In this document: positions 1 to 14,010 of the stretch, piece after piece
Layout of the letters: each line of letters opens with the position of its first letter
How positions within the stretch are numbered: position 1 is the first letter of the stretch
Origin: Pseudorasbora parva
Lineage: Eukaryota > Chordata > Actinopteri > Cypriniformes > Gobionidae
NCBI RefSeq assembly: GCF_024679245.1
Contig: NC_090180.1
Location: forward strand, 14,042,007 to 14,106,006
Reading direction: 5' to 3'
DNA: 64,000 nt
Notes under the pieces: generated by a model
The model's database searches: none
Told to the model about the DNA's origin: nothing
The model's input: only the letters and a program-made list of their open reading frames with translations
Program-made: the position numbers and the translations under genes

Positions 1-1453
1 CTATTAATAATATTTAAATGCTATCGATTCTCAAAAATTGTCATTGTATTATCTCAAATGTTTAATTTCAATTAACTCCAAATTTTAAGATTACCAAATA
101 TTTGTTTACGGTATATATACATATCATCTTTTTGGACTGGTATATACTTTATGCTCCATTCTTAGACCCAAGTTTAAACAAATATAGATAGATGTACATT
201 TGTTTCTAGATGGCTAAATCCAGAACTGAATGTCATCATGTTCCTGCTCCATGAGTTCTGTCATTCCCTCGTGCCGAGAGTGAAAGTGGGCCAAGGTCGG
301 ACCTCGACTTCACAGGTCTGTCAGGGTCTCATGCCTCTGGACTCAGAACAGCTTTGGGCTACTTGGCCTCACGAGTACTGGCAGTTTATTTTAAATACAT
401 ATTCTGGCAGCCATTTGTCACTGCCTTCAACGAGGGGGGCTGAGGAGTGCGAGGAGTGCGAGGGGCACGAGGGTTTTAACATGTCTCCCACCTCCACAGG
501 CCCATACTGACCCAGTCTCCCACCTCCAAACCGTAAACAACCCGCACGTCTTTCACCCTAAACATCCTCAATACCGCTCATCCACATCTTCCACTTGTCA
601 ACACGTGAGCGAGAGATGTGAACGCTAACAGAAATGAAATGTGAAATTGTCCTCTGTAATGTCAAGTCTTATTTCGCTTCCACAGGGAAAATATAGTTGC
701 TGAAAGTCATAGAATATCTAGATCTCCAGACAGAGGACGTTCACACTGATGTCGATTAAAATACAGATTATTTTGACATTGCAATTACTGTGATTTTTTT
801 TTATTTTCTTTATAATTAACAATACAAAAATACATGAATTAATCTCAATTGTGACAACAAACGCTATACATGTGTACTATTGTGTGTGTACATGTGCACT
901 GTGACCATTGGTATTGCGAGCTATTTTCTTTTTCTTCATCCATACCAGCAGAACACATTCAATGCCACTGACAGTGAATCCAGCAATGTGCATTGGGAAA
1001 TTAAAAAGGGCAATAGGAACATCTGTGACCAGTTCCGTTTAATTCTTTTTATCTGTTTAGCGCTGTAGGAGCCTCCCCGGTCGCCTCTGTGTCATTTGGC
1101 ATTCCATCTCACGACTGATCTTCTCAGGTTTGAAAGGACAGGACAAATCCCAGAGATAGGCCGTCTGGTCCAGACGCACAGGCTCTGCATATCAGCCACT
1201 CGCAGAAGGGATGAGAAATCCCCTTCCTGACACTCGCAAAGGCTTTCTTTGTGGATCCTGCTGAATTATCTGAGCTCTGCACACATAAGCTTTGGTGCAA
1301 GTAAAATATTGAGCAGCTTCCAGCCAACTTTAAAATATATTGAGTCCATGTATTTCCCCTCCAACAAAAACTGTGTTGTAGGAGCCATGAATGCCTGATT
1401 ATTTTCAATTGAACTTTGAGATCACTAAAAGTTGTATTAAGGTCCCGGAAAGT
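1..1453. other. Intergenic, no gene seen
   Basis: AT-rich sequence with only short chance reading frames and no recognisable domain. A somewhat GC-richer patch at about 238-560 has no coding signature I recognise. No tRNA, promoter or transposon end could be supported. Confidence 0.6.
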
Positions 1454-1792
1454 GGACCCACTTTATATTAGCTGGCCTTAACTGTGTACTAACATTGTAA
1501 TTAATCATTTGATACAATGCACTTATTGTGTACATACATGTTTTTATATTGTACTTATATTTTAAAAAATACCTGCATGTAATTACGTCTATAATTAATT
1601 TCTGTAGTTACATTTGTAATTACACGGTAGGCATTTCCCTTACACCTAAACCTACCCTTAAACTGACACACACAACCACACCTGTCCCTAACTCTGCCCG
1701 TATCAGCAAAGGTGTTTTGCAATACAATTTGTACACAGTAAGTACATTGTACTTATTTTTGATGTAAGTACATAGTACTTAAGGCCACCTAA
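1454..1792. mobile_element. MITE family A, copy 1
   Basis: Short non-coding element that starts GGACCCACTTTATATTAG and ends with the inverse end TTAAGGCCACCTAA. Two further copies lie at 52105-53293 (same orientation) and 62429-62841 (opposite orientation), so the ends are defined by comparison inside the window. The interior contains one unit of a CTGACACACAC...CCTAACTCT segment that is present twice and three times in the other copies. It has no coding capacity. The last bases of the right terminal repeat are lost here. Superfamily not assigned. Confidence 0.75.
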
Positions 1793-2900
1793 GGGCCTGG
1801 AAAGTTTTACATCTAAGTTTAATTAAATGTAAAAAATATTATATTTCAAATAAGTTTGCGAAATTTAAAGGTTGACGCGTTTTTGTTCTCACATGTCAGT
1901 ATAAACACAACAGCCCATTGGCTCAACCAATGGAGTGCTTTGGAGTCCTTCAGTGATTATATATTTTTGTAGCCCAACCTTGAAGTTGGTTCTTACACGT
2001 TTTGTTCATTATGATAAAATACACATGAGAAAAAAAAACTGGACCAGAAACAATAAATTATATTTTTTTAAACAAGGTTTGGGAGGAGCATGTTCAGATA
2101 ATTGACACAGGTGGAGAGTACTCAGATAATCAACAAAAGAGGTGTATATAGACACAGCCATCTTACCTTACCATTTTGTTGATAGTTTATTAGCATCCCT
2201 CCACCACCCCTTCTCCACATTTTGCTCTTTTTTTTGTTCTAAACCACTTACTTGCGTACTTACGTACTCTGTGTTCGGCGCCAAAGTCTGAGCTTGAAGC
2301 CCTCCCACCGGACTGCACGCCAAATACACATTTACATTTAGTCTATATAAATGATATGTAAGTGTAAACTCGGGAAATAATGAATGAGAAGTCAGGTGAA
2401 CAAGAACAGGGAAAACCCAACTAAAATCCAATGAAAATAAACATACCTTTTGTGGCGAGAGAAGCAAACGACAGACACAGTGGGTGTGGTGTCAGGCCTC
2501 GAAGAGGTGTTTATTAACATAAATAAACATAAACATAAAATGTCCAGATATAAAATAAAGTAAACAAATATTAAATATTTAAAGGGAAGAATGTGTAAAA
2601 CAAACAGGGGATCTGGTGTCCTTGGCATGCCAGGGAATCGGGAAGGATAGTGATTAGATAAGATCCGACGGCCACATGCGCTTCTCTCTTCTGTCCGAGG
2701 CGTGAGGGAAGGCGACGGCTTCGATGCGGCGGCTCATCCTCCTTGGGCCCTGGTAACTGAGGGGAATAGCGCCCCGGCATCCTAGCCGGTCAGCGGCGTT
2801 ACGCGTGCATCTCCATTCCGGGCCGCGGGTCCAGGGTCTTACACATACGGCAGCGCAGAGGTCCCTCCGCACCCCCTTCCTGGACACACGAGGACACCAG
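1793..2900. repeat. Unclassified GC-rich dispersed repeat
   Basis: AT-rich up to about 2050, then a mosaic that becomes GC-rich from 2250. On the minus strand it reads through GTGTATTTGGCGTGCAGTCC and GGGAGGGC, and a close variant of this block recurs at 40580-40640 on the plus strand, so at least part is dispersed. There is a TATATA motif near 2145. I could not find matched LTR ends or a target duplication, and the open frames here show no known domain. It may be an LTR or internal piece of a retroelement; class uncertain. Confidence 0.4.
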
Positions 2901-3259
2901 GGCTGTGTCCGAAACCTGGAAAATGCTGCCTTCGGAGGACACATTTCAAGGCAGGAAGGCATCAAGCCACGTCCGAATCTATTGTCAGCTTCATTTCCTG
3001 TCTCCTGAGATACCTTCATCTGATCGATTTTTGAAGGCAGCATACAGGTGCTGGTCATATAATTAGAATATCATAATTTTGTTTTATTTATTTCAGTAAT
3101 TCCATTCAAAAAGTGAAACTTGTATATTATATTTATTCATTACACACAGACTGATATATTTCAAATGTTCATTTCTTTTAGTTTTGATGATTATAACTGA
3201 CAACTAAGGAAAATCCCAAATTCAGTGTCTCAGAAAGTTAATAATATTAATTAAGACCA

Positions 3260-4586
3260 TTACAAAGAAAGGATTTTTAGAAATCTTGGCCAACCGAACA
3301 TGAAAAGCATGTACAATACGCAATACTTAGTTGGGGCTCCTTTTGCCTGAATTGCTGCAGTAATGCGGCGTGGCATGGAGTCGATCAGTCTATGGCACTG
3401 CTCAGGTGTTATGAGACCCCAGGTTGCTCTGATAGTGGCCTTCAGCTCTTCTACATTGTTGGGTCTTAAATAACACATCTTCCTCTTCACAGTACCCCAT
3501 AGATTTTCTATGGGGATAAGGTCAGGCGAGTTTGCTGGCCATTTAAGAACAGGGATACTATGGTCCTTAAACCAGGTACTGTGTGCTTTGGCACTGTGTG
3601 GAGGTGCCAAGTCCTGTTGGAAAATGAAATCTGCAGCTCCATAAAGTTGGTCAGCAGCAGAAAGCATGAAGTGCTCTAAAACTTCCTGGTATACAGCTGC
3701 GTTGACCGTGGACCTCAGAAAACACAGTGGACCAACACCAGCAGATGACATGGCACCCCAAACCTTCACTGACTGTAGAAACTTTACACTGGACCTCAAG
3801 CAACGTGGATTGCGTGCCTCTCCTCTCTTCCTCCAGACTCTGGGACCCTGATTTCCAAAGAAAATGCAAAATTGACATTCATCAGAGAACATAACTTTGG
3901 ACCACTCAGCAACAGTTCAGTTCTTTTTGTCTTTAGTCCAGGCAACATACTTCTGACTAAAATTAAAATTATGATCCAAGTTATTCAACTAAATATACAA
4001 ATAAAATTAATGAATTAGGTCTTATTTAATTCTATAAACTATAATACTGATCTGCCAACATTGTCCCTATATGATAAATTAAAATAAGCTGATAACATCA
4101 CTGTTTTCTCCAGAACGACTGTACAGCCAAATCAAATGTTGTTGCAATTCTGTCCTGTTTAACACTGTGAAGATGCTTTGAAACATTCGTCATTGTAAAA
4201 GCACTTTATAAATAAAGTTGATTGATTGATTAATTGATTGATTGATTGACACTGTCCAATGTTCAAGAATGGCTTGACACAAGGAATGCGACAGCTGAAA
4301 CCCATGTCTTGGATGCGTAGTGGTTCTTGAAGCACTGACTCCCGCTGCAGTCCACTCTTTGTGAATCTCCCCGACATTTTTGAATGGGGTTTGTTTCACA
4401 ATCCTCTCCAAGGTGCGGTTATCCCTATTGCTTGTACACTTTTTTTCTACCACATATTTTCCTTCCATTCGCCTCTCTATTAATGTGCTTGGACCTCTTT
4501 TGCAATGACCTTGTGTGCCTTGCCCTCCTTGTGCAAGGTGCCAATGGTCATCTTTTGGACCACTGTGAAGTCATTAGTCTTCCCCA
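3260..4586 (-). pseudogene. Tc1 transposase, split by insertion
   Basis: Cut-and-paste transposase of the Tc1/mariner (IS630) superfamily. The C-terminal part is one open frame of 210 codons at 3260-3892. It begins with MFSDECQF (first catalytic Asp at residue 4), continues with FQQDLAPPHSAKAH (second Asp at residue 94) and WPANSPDLIPIENLWG (Glu at residue 129), giving the DD34E spacing, and ends in the family's usual GAPTKY region. The N-terminal part (start codon near 4586) carries the helix-turn-helix region with NRTLERIVKQTPFKNVGEIH near 4360-4420, but it is broken by stops and a frameshift. A 293-bp SINE-like repeat lies between the two halves. The catalytic half looks fairly young, but the gene cannot make a whole protein. 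Confidence 0.88.
3958..4250 (+). mobile_element. SINE-like repeat inserted in the Tc1 transposase
   Basis: Segment absent from the expected Tc1 gene sequence, ending in TATAAATAAAGTTGATTGATTG followed by more GATT units. A variable short-tandem 3' tail is typical of LINE2/CR1-type elements and the SINEs they mobilise. Related copies end in AAATAAAGGTGACTTGAC at 23025-23222 and AAATAAAGATGACTTCAC at 37250-37398. The insertion boundary is the repeated TGAC at 3954-3957 and 4247-4250. No tRNA-like head could be confirmed, so SINE versus LINE tail is open. Confidence 0.6.
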
Positions 4587-5295
4587 TAATTGTGTAGCCT
4601 ACAGAACTAGACTGGGACACCTTAATGGCCTTTGTAGGTGTTTTGAGTTAATTAGCTAATTAGAGTCAGGCACCAGGTGTCTTCAGTATTGAACAGAATA
4701 TTTCACAATATTCTAATTTTCTGAGATACTGAATTTGGGACTTTCCTTAGTTGTCAATTATAATCATCAAAATGAAAAGAAATACACATTTGAAATATAT
4801 GTATTTTTGAAATATATGTGTGCAATGTGTAATGATTGAATTTAATATACAAGTTTCACTTTTTGAAAGGAATTATAATCAAGAAATAAATCACCTTTTT
4901 GATGATATTCTAATTATATGACCAGCACTTGTACATGTATCCTTCGCTGCCTTTGATATCCCACAATCCTATGCTTTCCATTAGGGTGACAGTTGGGCTG
5001 GGGGAAGAAGATGGCATCCGAAAGTTGCGTTTGCTGGTCAGTTTGTGTGTAAATGTATGTTTTTTACCAACATATTCCACTTCTGATGTCATAGTGAGAA
5101 ATTACTAATTAAGTAATTCAATATTTGTTTAGTTCTTACCAAAGCGCTCTCTATTTTTCTGTAGCTCATTAAATTGTTACACTACCTTAGAAGTCCAAAA
5201 TCAGTTTCGTGAGGTGCCTTCATGCACAAAACGCTGCCTTACAAGCCACTGTCAATGAGGCAAGGAGTCAACTGCCTAGGTTTTTGGAGACAGCC

Positions 5296-7396
5296 TACGA
5301 AAGAGATTGTAGCGCCCCTCCTCTCTCTCACACACACCAGTCGGAAAGCCGGCGAAGGGTGACGATTTCAGAGACGGGGTTGCACTGATAACAAGGCAGC
5401 AGCTCCGTCACACCTTATAATGAGTTTACCTGTTTGGTGATGATGTCTCAGACAACCTCGGTTGTCCCATTTAACCACTTGTTAGCAATCACCTTATTTC
5501 AGACATTTCAGGATGATGGAACTAGAAGTGTTAAAATGCTAACTTGTTTCTGGATTTTCGCCTACAAACATTCGTCATCCCTGCAGCACTATATTATAAA
5601 CTTAAAAAAATATTAAACTGATATTTTACAGGACAAAAAAATTATATAGGCTACATAAACATAATAAAATAAAAATACACAAAATGTGACATTTACATAA
5701 TAGAAAAATGTAATGTCCTTGATATGCTCTTTTGAAAAGGCAAAGGGCCTGAGATGGAAAAAGTGCTTTTTATTTGTGTTAGACTGCAGTCAGTCAAATG
5801 CCAGTTTCCCATGAATGTGCTTTCCACATGCTTGAGGTCACACTACACAAGCAGTAGCTCAGTGTGGGGTGGTGGGTGCCTGGATGACCGGCGCTAAATT
5901 AGCTATCTCAGCGCACTGCTGTCACATGAGCGGGGTCATGCAGCGTGGCAGCGGCCATGACTCCCGCTGATCTCATTACAGTGGCAGGGCTGAGACCTCG
6001 CTGGCCTGGCCCGGTAATGATCACACCCTGTCAGGCCTGATCAACATCTCACCCTCACTCTCCCATCAGTGGGGTCGCAAGCACACATCAATACACACAT
6101 ACACAATAACATGCTCACATGCATTGCACTCTCACCATCCAAAGAGAAAAATACTAAATAATAATATTCCACAAATATAGAGTTTTTTTTCTTTCTTCTT
6201 TAAAATAATGCAGCATTGGTGAACATATTTTTTTTGGAACAGTAGTGTATCCTATTACATAATATATTAAACCAAATTCAAAATGATTTGAAGTGCTGTT
6301 TATATTGTTATCAATGCATTATTTCATTTCTTTCAACACGCACACTTTCTCCAGGAACCTGATGCTGATGGAACATTGATGTGGGTGAACGTTGTGCCGA
6401 AGGTTTAGCCAGAGGCTGCATTGAATATGAGCTAATGACAGACCACGAAGACTAATCATCCATACAAATTTGGGAAGATCATTTGTTAGGACCTCTGCAT
6501 ATTGCTGGATTACTACTCCTTCAGATGGAGCCCAGTTGGGTGATGGGATGGGGTGTGGCAGGCAGGAGGAAAACAGTCTCGTACAGTCATTTCCTGTAGG
6601 AATCATCCGAGGTGGACAAGGGTTGACACCTGACCCTCATATCATCTGCTGCCCTTTTCATACAGACACAAAGAGTGATTATGAGCAGCATCTCCTTCAC
6701 AGCGGCAGAATCTGAGTTAAACATGTGTGCTCTCACTTTGATGATCTCATGAGTCTCACCTTTTAATTTTAGGAAATTCTCTTCATTACTCTAATCCTTG
6801 TGTTCTTCCAATCCTGTTTGACTTTTGTTCTTTATTTATAATGAGACTTGGAGTACTAATAATAATCATAATTTTATAAACTAACTGAAATAAAATCAAA
6901 TATGAAAAAGTTTCCAGGGCCAACTGAAACTAAATAAACTAAACTAAAAAAAAAAACTAAACTAAACATTGTTTTAAAGAATTGTTGAGCTCTGATTATA
7001 TAATAATACATATTATAAATAATACTAAAACGTATTATAATAAGTATTTCATTTGAACTTTGCTTTATGAAGTTTTATAAAGTCATAGAATCAGTGTTAT
7101 TACTAAAAGTATAATCATGCAAAATATCTATTTTTAAATAACCATGAAATTAAAACCTCATGAAAACTATTCATAAAAACATAAAAAGAAAAAAAAAGAA
7201 AGCAAAAACAACTAAAACCGCTACTAATTTTTTTAAATAAAAAATTAAATTAAATTAAAATAACTAAAATTAAACTATTTAAAATGAAAACAGAAAAACT
7301 AAATAACATACAATTCAAAATATTACCAAAAAACTATAATAGTATGTCAATGATACTAAACATTCCATGCAATAACTTTGTGTGAGGAAGAGACTA
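5296..7396. other. Single-copy intergenic DNA, no gene seen
   Basis: Mostly AT-rich. A GC-richer, repeat-free block at about 5820-6070 and another at 6330-6720 stand out from their surroundings. The reading frames in them (6319-6606 minus, 6470-6715 plus) overlap on opposite strands and match nothing I recognise. From 6840 to 7390 the sequence is A-rich with many AAACTAAA-type runs and holds nothing I can name. Confidence 0.5.
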
Positions 7397-7402
7397 TGTG
7401 AC

Positions 7403-7905
7403 TGTTACGACCCAAAATAGGGACCAACATTAGAGCCATTCATAAAGGTGTATAAACCCAAATCACAAAGGCCATGGTAGTAAAAAGAAAGATTTATTTA
7501 CAACAAATTAACAAAAAACAAACAAACATATAAAACTTAAAGTAAGGACTGGTGAGCTAAACTAATCTAAACTACAACTCAGAGTTAATTCTTTCCTAAC
7601 TCCCGAGAAACACAAAAGAAAATACATAAACAAATCTTCCGGGTCAGCTTCCTTACCTATGCTTTCCCACTAACCTAACATAACTAAACAAACAAAAACT
7701 CACCATCCTGTACAAAAGAGAACCAGAAACACAACAGGTTTCCAGAGGTAGGCTTCCCCCCCCTCCTCCAAACTGAAGTTTCACCAGCAGCTCTTAAGTA
7801 GGCAGAGGCCTCAGGTGTTAGGCATAATCAGGCTCCACCCCCATCCAATTGGCAGCTATTCTCAGACAGGAAAGAAAACAAGAGAAAGAGTAGGGGCTCG
7901 TAACA
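7403..7905 (-). mobile_element. Solo LTR with 5-bp target duplication
   Basis: 503-bp segment beginning TGTTACGACCC and ending GGCTCGTAACA, that is TG...CA with inverted ends TGTTACGA. It is flanked by perfect copies of GTGAC (7398-7402 and 7906-7910). This is the signature of a solo LTR left by recombination between the two LTRs of a retroelement. The complement of the AAAGATTTATTTAC stretch near 7488 supplies an AATAAA polyadenylation signal, so the element probably reads on the minus strand. No internal gag or pol sequence remains. Gypsy versus ERV type is not decidable here. Confidence 0.85.
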
Positions 7906-8120
7906 GTGACCCTGGACCAAAAAACATTCGAAAGTCGCATGGGTATATTTGTGGCAATAGCCAACAACACATAGTATGGGTCAAAATTATCAAAAAAAAA
8001 AAACAAACATGTTGTGTCAAAAAATATTATTATAAATATTAATTATAACAGAATATTAATGAAAGATCAGGTTACATGAAGATCTTTGTAAATTTCCTAC
8101 CGTAAACATATGCAAAAAAA

Positions 8121-8302
<182 letters not shown>

Positions 8303-8473
8303 ATATGTGGCTCAATATTTCGATTTTGTTTTTTTTTCAGATTCCAGATTTTCTTATAGTTATATCTTGGCCAAATATTGTCCTATCCTAAACCATACAT
8401 CAATGGAGAGTTTATTCAGCTTGTTTCAGTTTCAGATTGACCCTTATGACTGGTTTTGTGGTCCAGGGTCACA

Positions 8474-10131
8474 AATTTAAGACATTATACACTAAAAAAT
8501 CAATTGACAGCCATGGTAACAAGAGCAGCTTGGACATTCTGACTTTAACTAGAATGTGTCCTACTGTTTTCATAGGTCAGGTTTAGAATATAATTGAGCA
8601 TTACTGAGACATTTCTGTCCGGTCCATTAATTTGTCTAACTTGTAATATTTTGCGGTTGCCATGCTAAAGCACATACAGTTAAATCATGTTGGACATGCT
8701 GAAAGGTTCTCATGATGATGAAGGGTAAATGAGGTCTTAATTGTATTATGGCATTATATGTTGACAGTTATATAGATTCATAATCTCAGGGAAGGACCAC
8801 GAGACCTTGAGCATGATTCTGCATCCATCCCGACAGATCTATAGCATTTCCCCCATGATTCTCTTGGACGGCAATGCGTGTGTGTGAATGTGGTGGATGT
8901 TTCATACAGTATGTAGGTCAGTTAGCGGTGCATATCGCTGGCTCTGGTCATTGTTCTACATCTATATGAGACAGGCAGCGGAGTGGACAGGCCAGATTTT
9001 TTTGAAGGCCCTATCCCCCCGCATGTGGATCCTGTTTCCTGCTGCTAATGACTTTGACATTATTGGGCCGGACAGTGGCGTGTCTGGCCACATTACTCTC
9101 AGCACTATTGCATATTCATAATCGACTAAATATAGTCAGCCAAAGCGAAGACTAGCGGGCAAAAAGGCTAGGGATGGACACTGCGGTTGGCCACTGAACA
9201 ATGGCGAAATGGCACCGGACCCTCTGACTGGCCGCGGGCTGATGGGTAACGGGCCAAATCTCAACATGCAGGGAAATCAAAAGGATTCAACTTGAGGAGC
9301 TCTTTTCTTAGAGTCCCTCTGGGCTAAAAGAGTGAACTGAAAAGACACAAAAACGGCCCCACAGATTTTACATGTTTATGTACATTAAGTGACAGTGACA
9401 GAGTAGCAGTTCACTAACATTAGATGTGTAGAATGCTATGTATGTGCAAGCTATCACTTTTTTTTTTACAACAGTTTGGTGTCAATAACCAAAAACACAG
9501 AACAGCAGGTGTTCTGTGCACACATATCGTTTAGTTTGTTTAAATTTCATTTTACAGTATGTGTATAGTGTGTAAAGCACCGTGTTCACTGTAAAGCTTC
9601 AGGAATGGTCAAAAGTGTTGTTCGGAGGGGATATTTGTTTTTAATGGCCCTACAAGTTTGGAGGAAAACTTTTTTTAATAACATTTTAAAGGAACCCACC
9701 CATCCACCCATTATAAAAGTAATCCGGGCTGTTAATAAAGGGCATCTGAAGCAGAGTTATGCGTTTCTGTGCGAAAAATATCCATATTTTACACTTAACA
9801 AAGAGAAAGAAATAAGAAACAAAACAAAACGAAATGAAACGAAAGAAAACTACTGCTAAAAGTTTTATTTTACAATGCAAAAAAGAAAGAAAGAAATCAA
9901 ACAGTAAAATGCATACAGTACATTGACATGAACATAATCAGTTATTAAAATTTCGTTGGTTCTTAATAATTTCTTTGTATAACAGCCTAGAACAAAAATT
10001 ATGTCAACACAATTTGGTATGCTTTATTGCTTTATCGCAAATAAAACAATTATCTCAAAGCAATTTGCTTATATATGCAATAACACGTTTATATCAATAT
10101 TTAAATAAAGAGTAAAGATGTCAGTGTGCAT
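8474..10131. other. Single-copy intergenic DNA, no gene seen
   Basis: Includes a GC-richer repeat-free block at about 8800-9260 with balanced composition and TAAT-rich flanks, a plausible conserved non-coding element but untested. Purine-rich AAAG/AAAC runs occupy 9790-9900. The open frames at 8888-9121 and 9605-9859 have no recognisable domain. Confidence 0.5.
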
Positions 10132-10533
<402 letters not shown>

Positions 10534-10736
10534 ATATAAACAAATAAAGTTTTGTACAATACCGTACATAAACACTCACTCACATACATACATACATACG
10601 TACATACATAAAACAATACAAATATGTACAAACACATACATTCATACATAGCCTACATGCCATGTCAGCATTTTGGCAGCCATGAGGGGGTGACTAGAAG
10701 ATACTACATGTTGGTTTCATCTTCAAGTGCACATTA

Positions 10737-11591
10737 CAGTTTTTCCAATTGCTAACACAATTTTGCAAACTAGGCTGGTTTTATCGAAATAATTATCACA
10801 ATTCACGAAACCACGCACCCAAAGTGCAAATTACCTCATATATCTTGCAAAACGAAGCACTGCAAAAATGACCAAAATCAAACTTTTGCATGAAATGGCA
10901 AACACTTCAAAATATATTTCCAGATTTTTCATTAAACCAACTACACACTGTTGTGCATAATGAAAAACGCTCGCATCTTTAGGCTTTGCCATAATACTAA
11001 AATATATAAATATTTGAAGTTCAAATTGTAGAAAATACTTCAGATTGTTCTCATGCACAGAAATATTTGCAGACACACACACATGCTGTTGAAACATTTA
11101 TTTTAATTTTCACCAAACATGTCAGTGCAACATAATCACAGCAGATATATTTACATTGGGAAAAAATATGCTGTCAAAATAACAGTAAGCTGAAGGAGAA
11201 AATTGCAAACTGCAAACCATTGTTGTAAAAAAATTTTTTAAAATGTTGTGCTCACCTGTGGTATATACATAGTGCTTACATACCGATGGATATGTGTACC
11301 ATTAACCAATGAGGTGTTTGGCCAGCTGGCTAACATATTGGCCATTTAGCTCATAGTGTCATTTTGAATGGTAGTGTTTTAAAATAGCAAACAAGTTAAT
11401 TTAAGTCAGATTTTTGTGTCTAATGCAGAAAACCGTGTGCAATGCATTTAAAAAGTGCCCTTTTGAATGGCAAGTGTGTGTAAAGTAGAAAATGTGTTTA
11501 GACTTTAGGAGACTTGAGTAGAGGTTTTGTGCTCCGTGTGTCAGTTTAAATAATTGTGCTGTGCATGTCATTTTAGTGTGTAAGCAAACTG
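10737..11591. mobile_element. Possible TA-flanked non-autonomous DNA element
   Basis: The left end CAGTTTTTCCAATTGCTAACAC and the right end ...TAGTGTGTAAGCAAACTG read as imperfect inverted repeats (CAGTTT, GCTAACAC or GCTTACAC). Each is bounded by TA (10735-10736 and 11592-11593). The interior is AT-rich and non-coding, with repeated phrases such as TTTTGAATGG and TAGTGT. This fits a mariner/Tc1-type MITE. The terminal match is short, so the exact ends and family are uncertain. Confidence 0.5.
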
Positions 11592-11593
11592 TA

Positions 11594-12168
11594 TTATACT
11601 GATAATTCTACAACATGCTGTTAATTTCTTATAATCCACTGGTAAATTACACTAAATGATATACTAGTGATTGTTTTAATTGATTAGTATATCAGTTACA
11701 CTATTTAGCTATAGTTCACACTGTAGCCTATTTATAGTCTAAGTGTTTTATAAAAGTTTTTTAGGCTATATTGTACTTTGTCGCACTTGCAGCTGTCAGT
11801 TACAACTCATTTGTGCTTGTCCTTTTCAAAGCGTCTCTCAAGTTATGGATTTTTGTTGTCATTACAATACCCTATTGAAGATAATTGAATCAGATAAACA
11901 ATATAGATTTTTCCCCCCTTCAAATAAATCAGATAATAAACGTTGAACACTGCAATTAGGATATGGTCTCCTCATCATATGTGAAAATAGGATGCATAAA
12001 AATCTCATGAAAACAGATAAAATCTTATTAAGGCACCATGGTGTGAAAATTGCTGAAAGCAGATCATATTAGCAAGTTTCGCGAGTCATTTCCCCCAACT
12101 GCAATTAAAACATAATGTTTAAATGAGGTATATTAAGGCACAGTGGTAAACACTAAGTTAAAGGAAAA

Positions 12169-12169
<1 letters not shown>
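11594..12169. other. Intergenic, nothing recognised
   Basis: AT-rich single-copy sequence between a possible MITE and a microsatellite. No terminal repeats, RNA gene or domain-bearing frame seen. Confidence 0.5.
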
Positions 12170-12441
<272 letters not shown>

Positions 12442-13727
12442 TCACATAATAATTTTTCAAACAAAAGATTGTTAGCCTATATGTAATGAGAACATTTGAT
12501 GTAATCACCGAAACATAACAGTAGCCTCTGATCTTCTTTCAGTTTAGTACTTCTAACAATCAGGACAATTGGGATTATTTTGGGATATTGCCCTCTTTAT
12601 GAAGTCATTATGAATTCATTACATATATGGTAGGTTAAGCATATCAGAAATTGCAAACATTGTGGAGAATATGTCTATAGAATTAATATAGAAATCTATT
12701 GGTGTACTAGATTATTTATTGATTATCCATTAAGATCAGTTGGATTAAATAATAGACAACTATTAAATGGAACGAGAAGAGATTCAAATCAGACGTTTGA
12801 TAGTAAGAACTTTATGGACGTTAGTAATGAAACTTTTATATAGATGAAACACTTAATTTGTGTAGTAAAAATGAAATTTGGTGGTTTTGTATATTGTGCT
12901 AACACAATGAAAATGCTGATAAAGTGCATAATAAAGTGCACTTTTGAGGACCTGTTGTGATAGTACTATGAGCTTTTGAAAATGTTCACCTTACAAAATA
13001 CCTTTTTACTTAGAAAATAGAAACAAAGCGAATAAAAAAATAACCTTATTGTGAAGGTTTTTTCACTTTGTATTTCTGCCACAAGAGGGAGACATTGACC
13101 TATGTTATTTGGATTGTTGCAGAACTGCTGTGGAAAATCGGCACAGTGTTCATCTAATTTTATTGTACATAAGACAAACAGCACAGTATGACCCCTGGCA
13201 AATCTTGCTCTTTAGAGACTTATTATGCTCCTGATCCTGAGAGACAATGACTAATGTGATTCGCATTAAGCACTAGGGTTATCCAAATGAACTTTACAAA
13301 GATGTGTGTTCTCTTACAACCGCTAAATGATGAAAACTCCACGCTGTTACTCATTATATAATGCACTGATATAGGGTGCAGATGACTAATATTCCATACT
13401 TCATGTCCTGAATTATACGTAAGGGAGGGGATGCTTGTTAAGAGATGAGAGTAGAGTATACCAGTTGTGTGACAGGCTGATGGATTATTAGTCATCGCCT
13501 TTCAACTGCTGTCACATAAGCAAATTGCAGCCCTCCTCCCTTACAAGCCATTTTCTTCAAAAGGAGCAGTCTGGGGTGACCCTGAATCAGCGTGTGATGA
13601 TTGGTGCTTTTCTGTTCCAGCTTTAGAGAGCATTCTATCACACTCATGAAAATAACACTCTTGAACACAATAACATAACTACTAGAAATGGGTCAACGAT
13701 CAACAAATGATAAAATGCAATGTGATG
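12442..13727. other. Single-copy intergenic DNA, no gene seen
   Basis: No transposon ends found. The block 13250-13640 is repeat-free and less AT-rich than its surroundings, a candidate for conserved non-coding sequence by composition only. Frames at 12966-13184 and 13223-13495 on the minus strand show no domain. Confidence 0.5.

Positions 13728-14010
<283 letters not shown>

Larger units (their letters stand above)
3045..4931 (-). mobile_element. Tc1-family DNA transposon with terminal inverted repeats
   Basis: The left end CAGGTGCTGGTCATATAATT and the right end, which reads the same inward apart from one base (CAAGTGCTGG...), are flanked by TA on both sides (3043-3044 and 4932-4933), the Tc1/mariner target duplication. 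Near-complementary blocks of about 180 bp extend inward (3045-3240 and 4690-4931), so this belongs to the group with long inverted repeats. A transposase gene lies between them on the minus strand, but it is split by a SINE-like insertion. The element sits inside the MITE at 2901-5295. It is about 1.9 kb, near 1.6 kb without the inserted repeat. Confidence 0.9.
2901..5295. mobile_element. hAT-like MITE interrupted by a Tc1 element
   Basis: The ends are imperfect inverted repeats: GGCTGTGTCCGAAACC on the left, and a right end whose complement reads GGCTGTCTCCAAAAACC. Both arms (2901-3044 and 4932-5295) are non-coding and contain related short motifs such as GCTGCCTT. The middle is occupied by a Tc1 element flanked by TA on both sides. 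No 8-bp duplication was recognisable at the outer ends, so hAT assignment rests on terminal similarity only. Removing the Tc1 would leave an element of about 0.5 kb. Confidence 0.5.
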
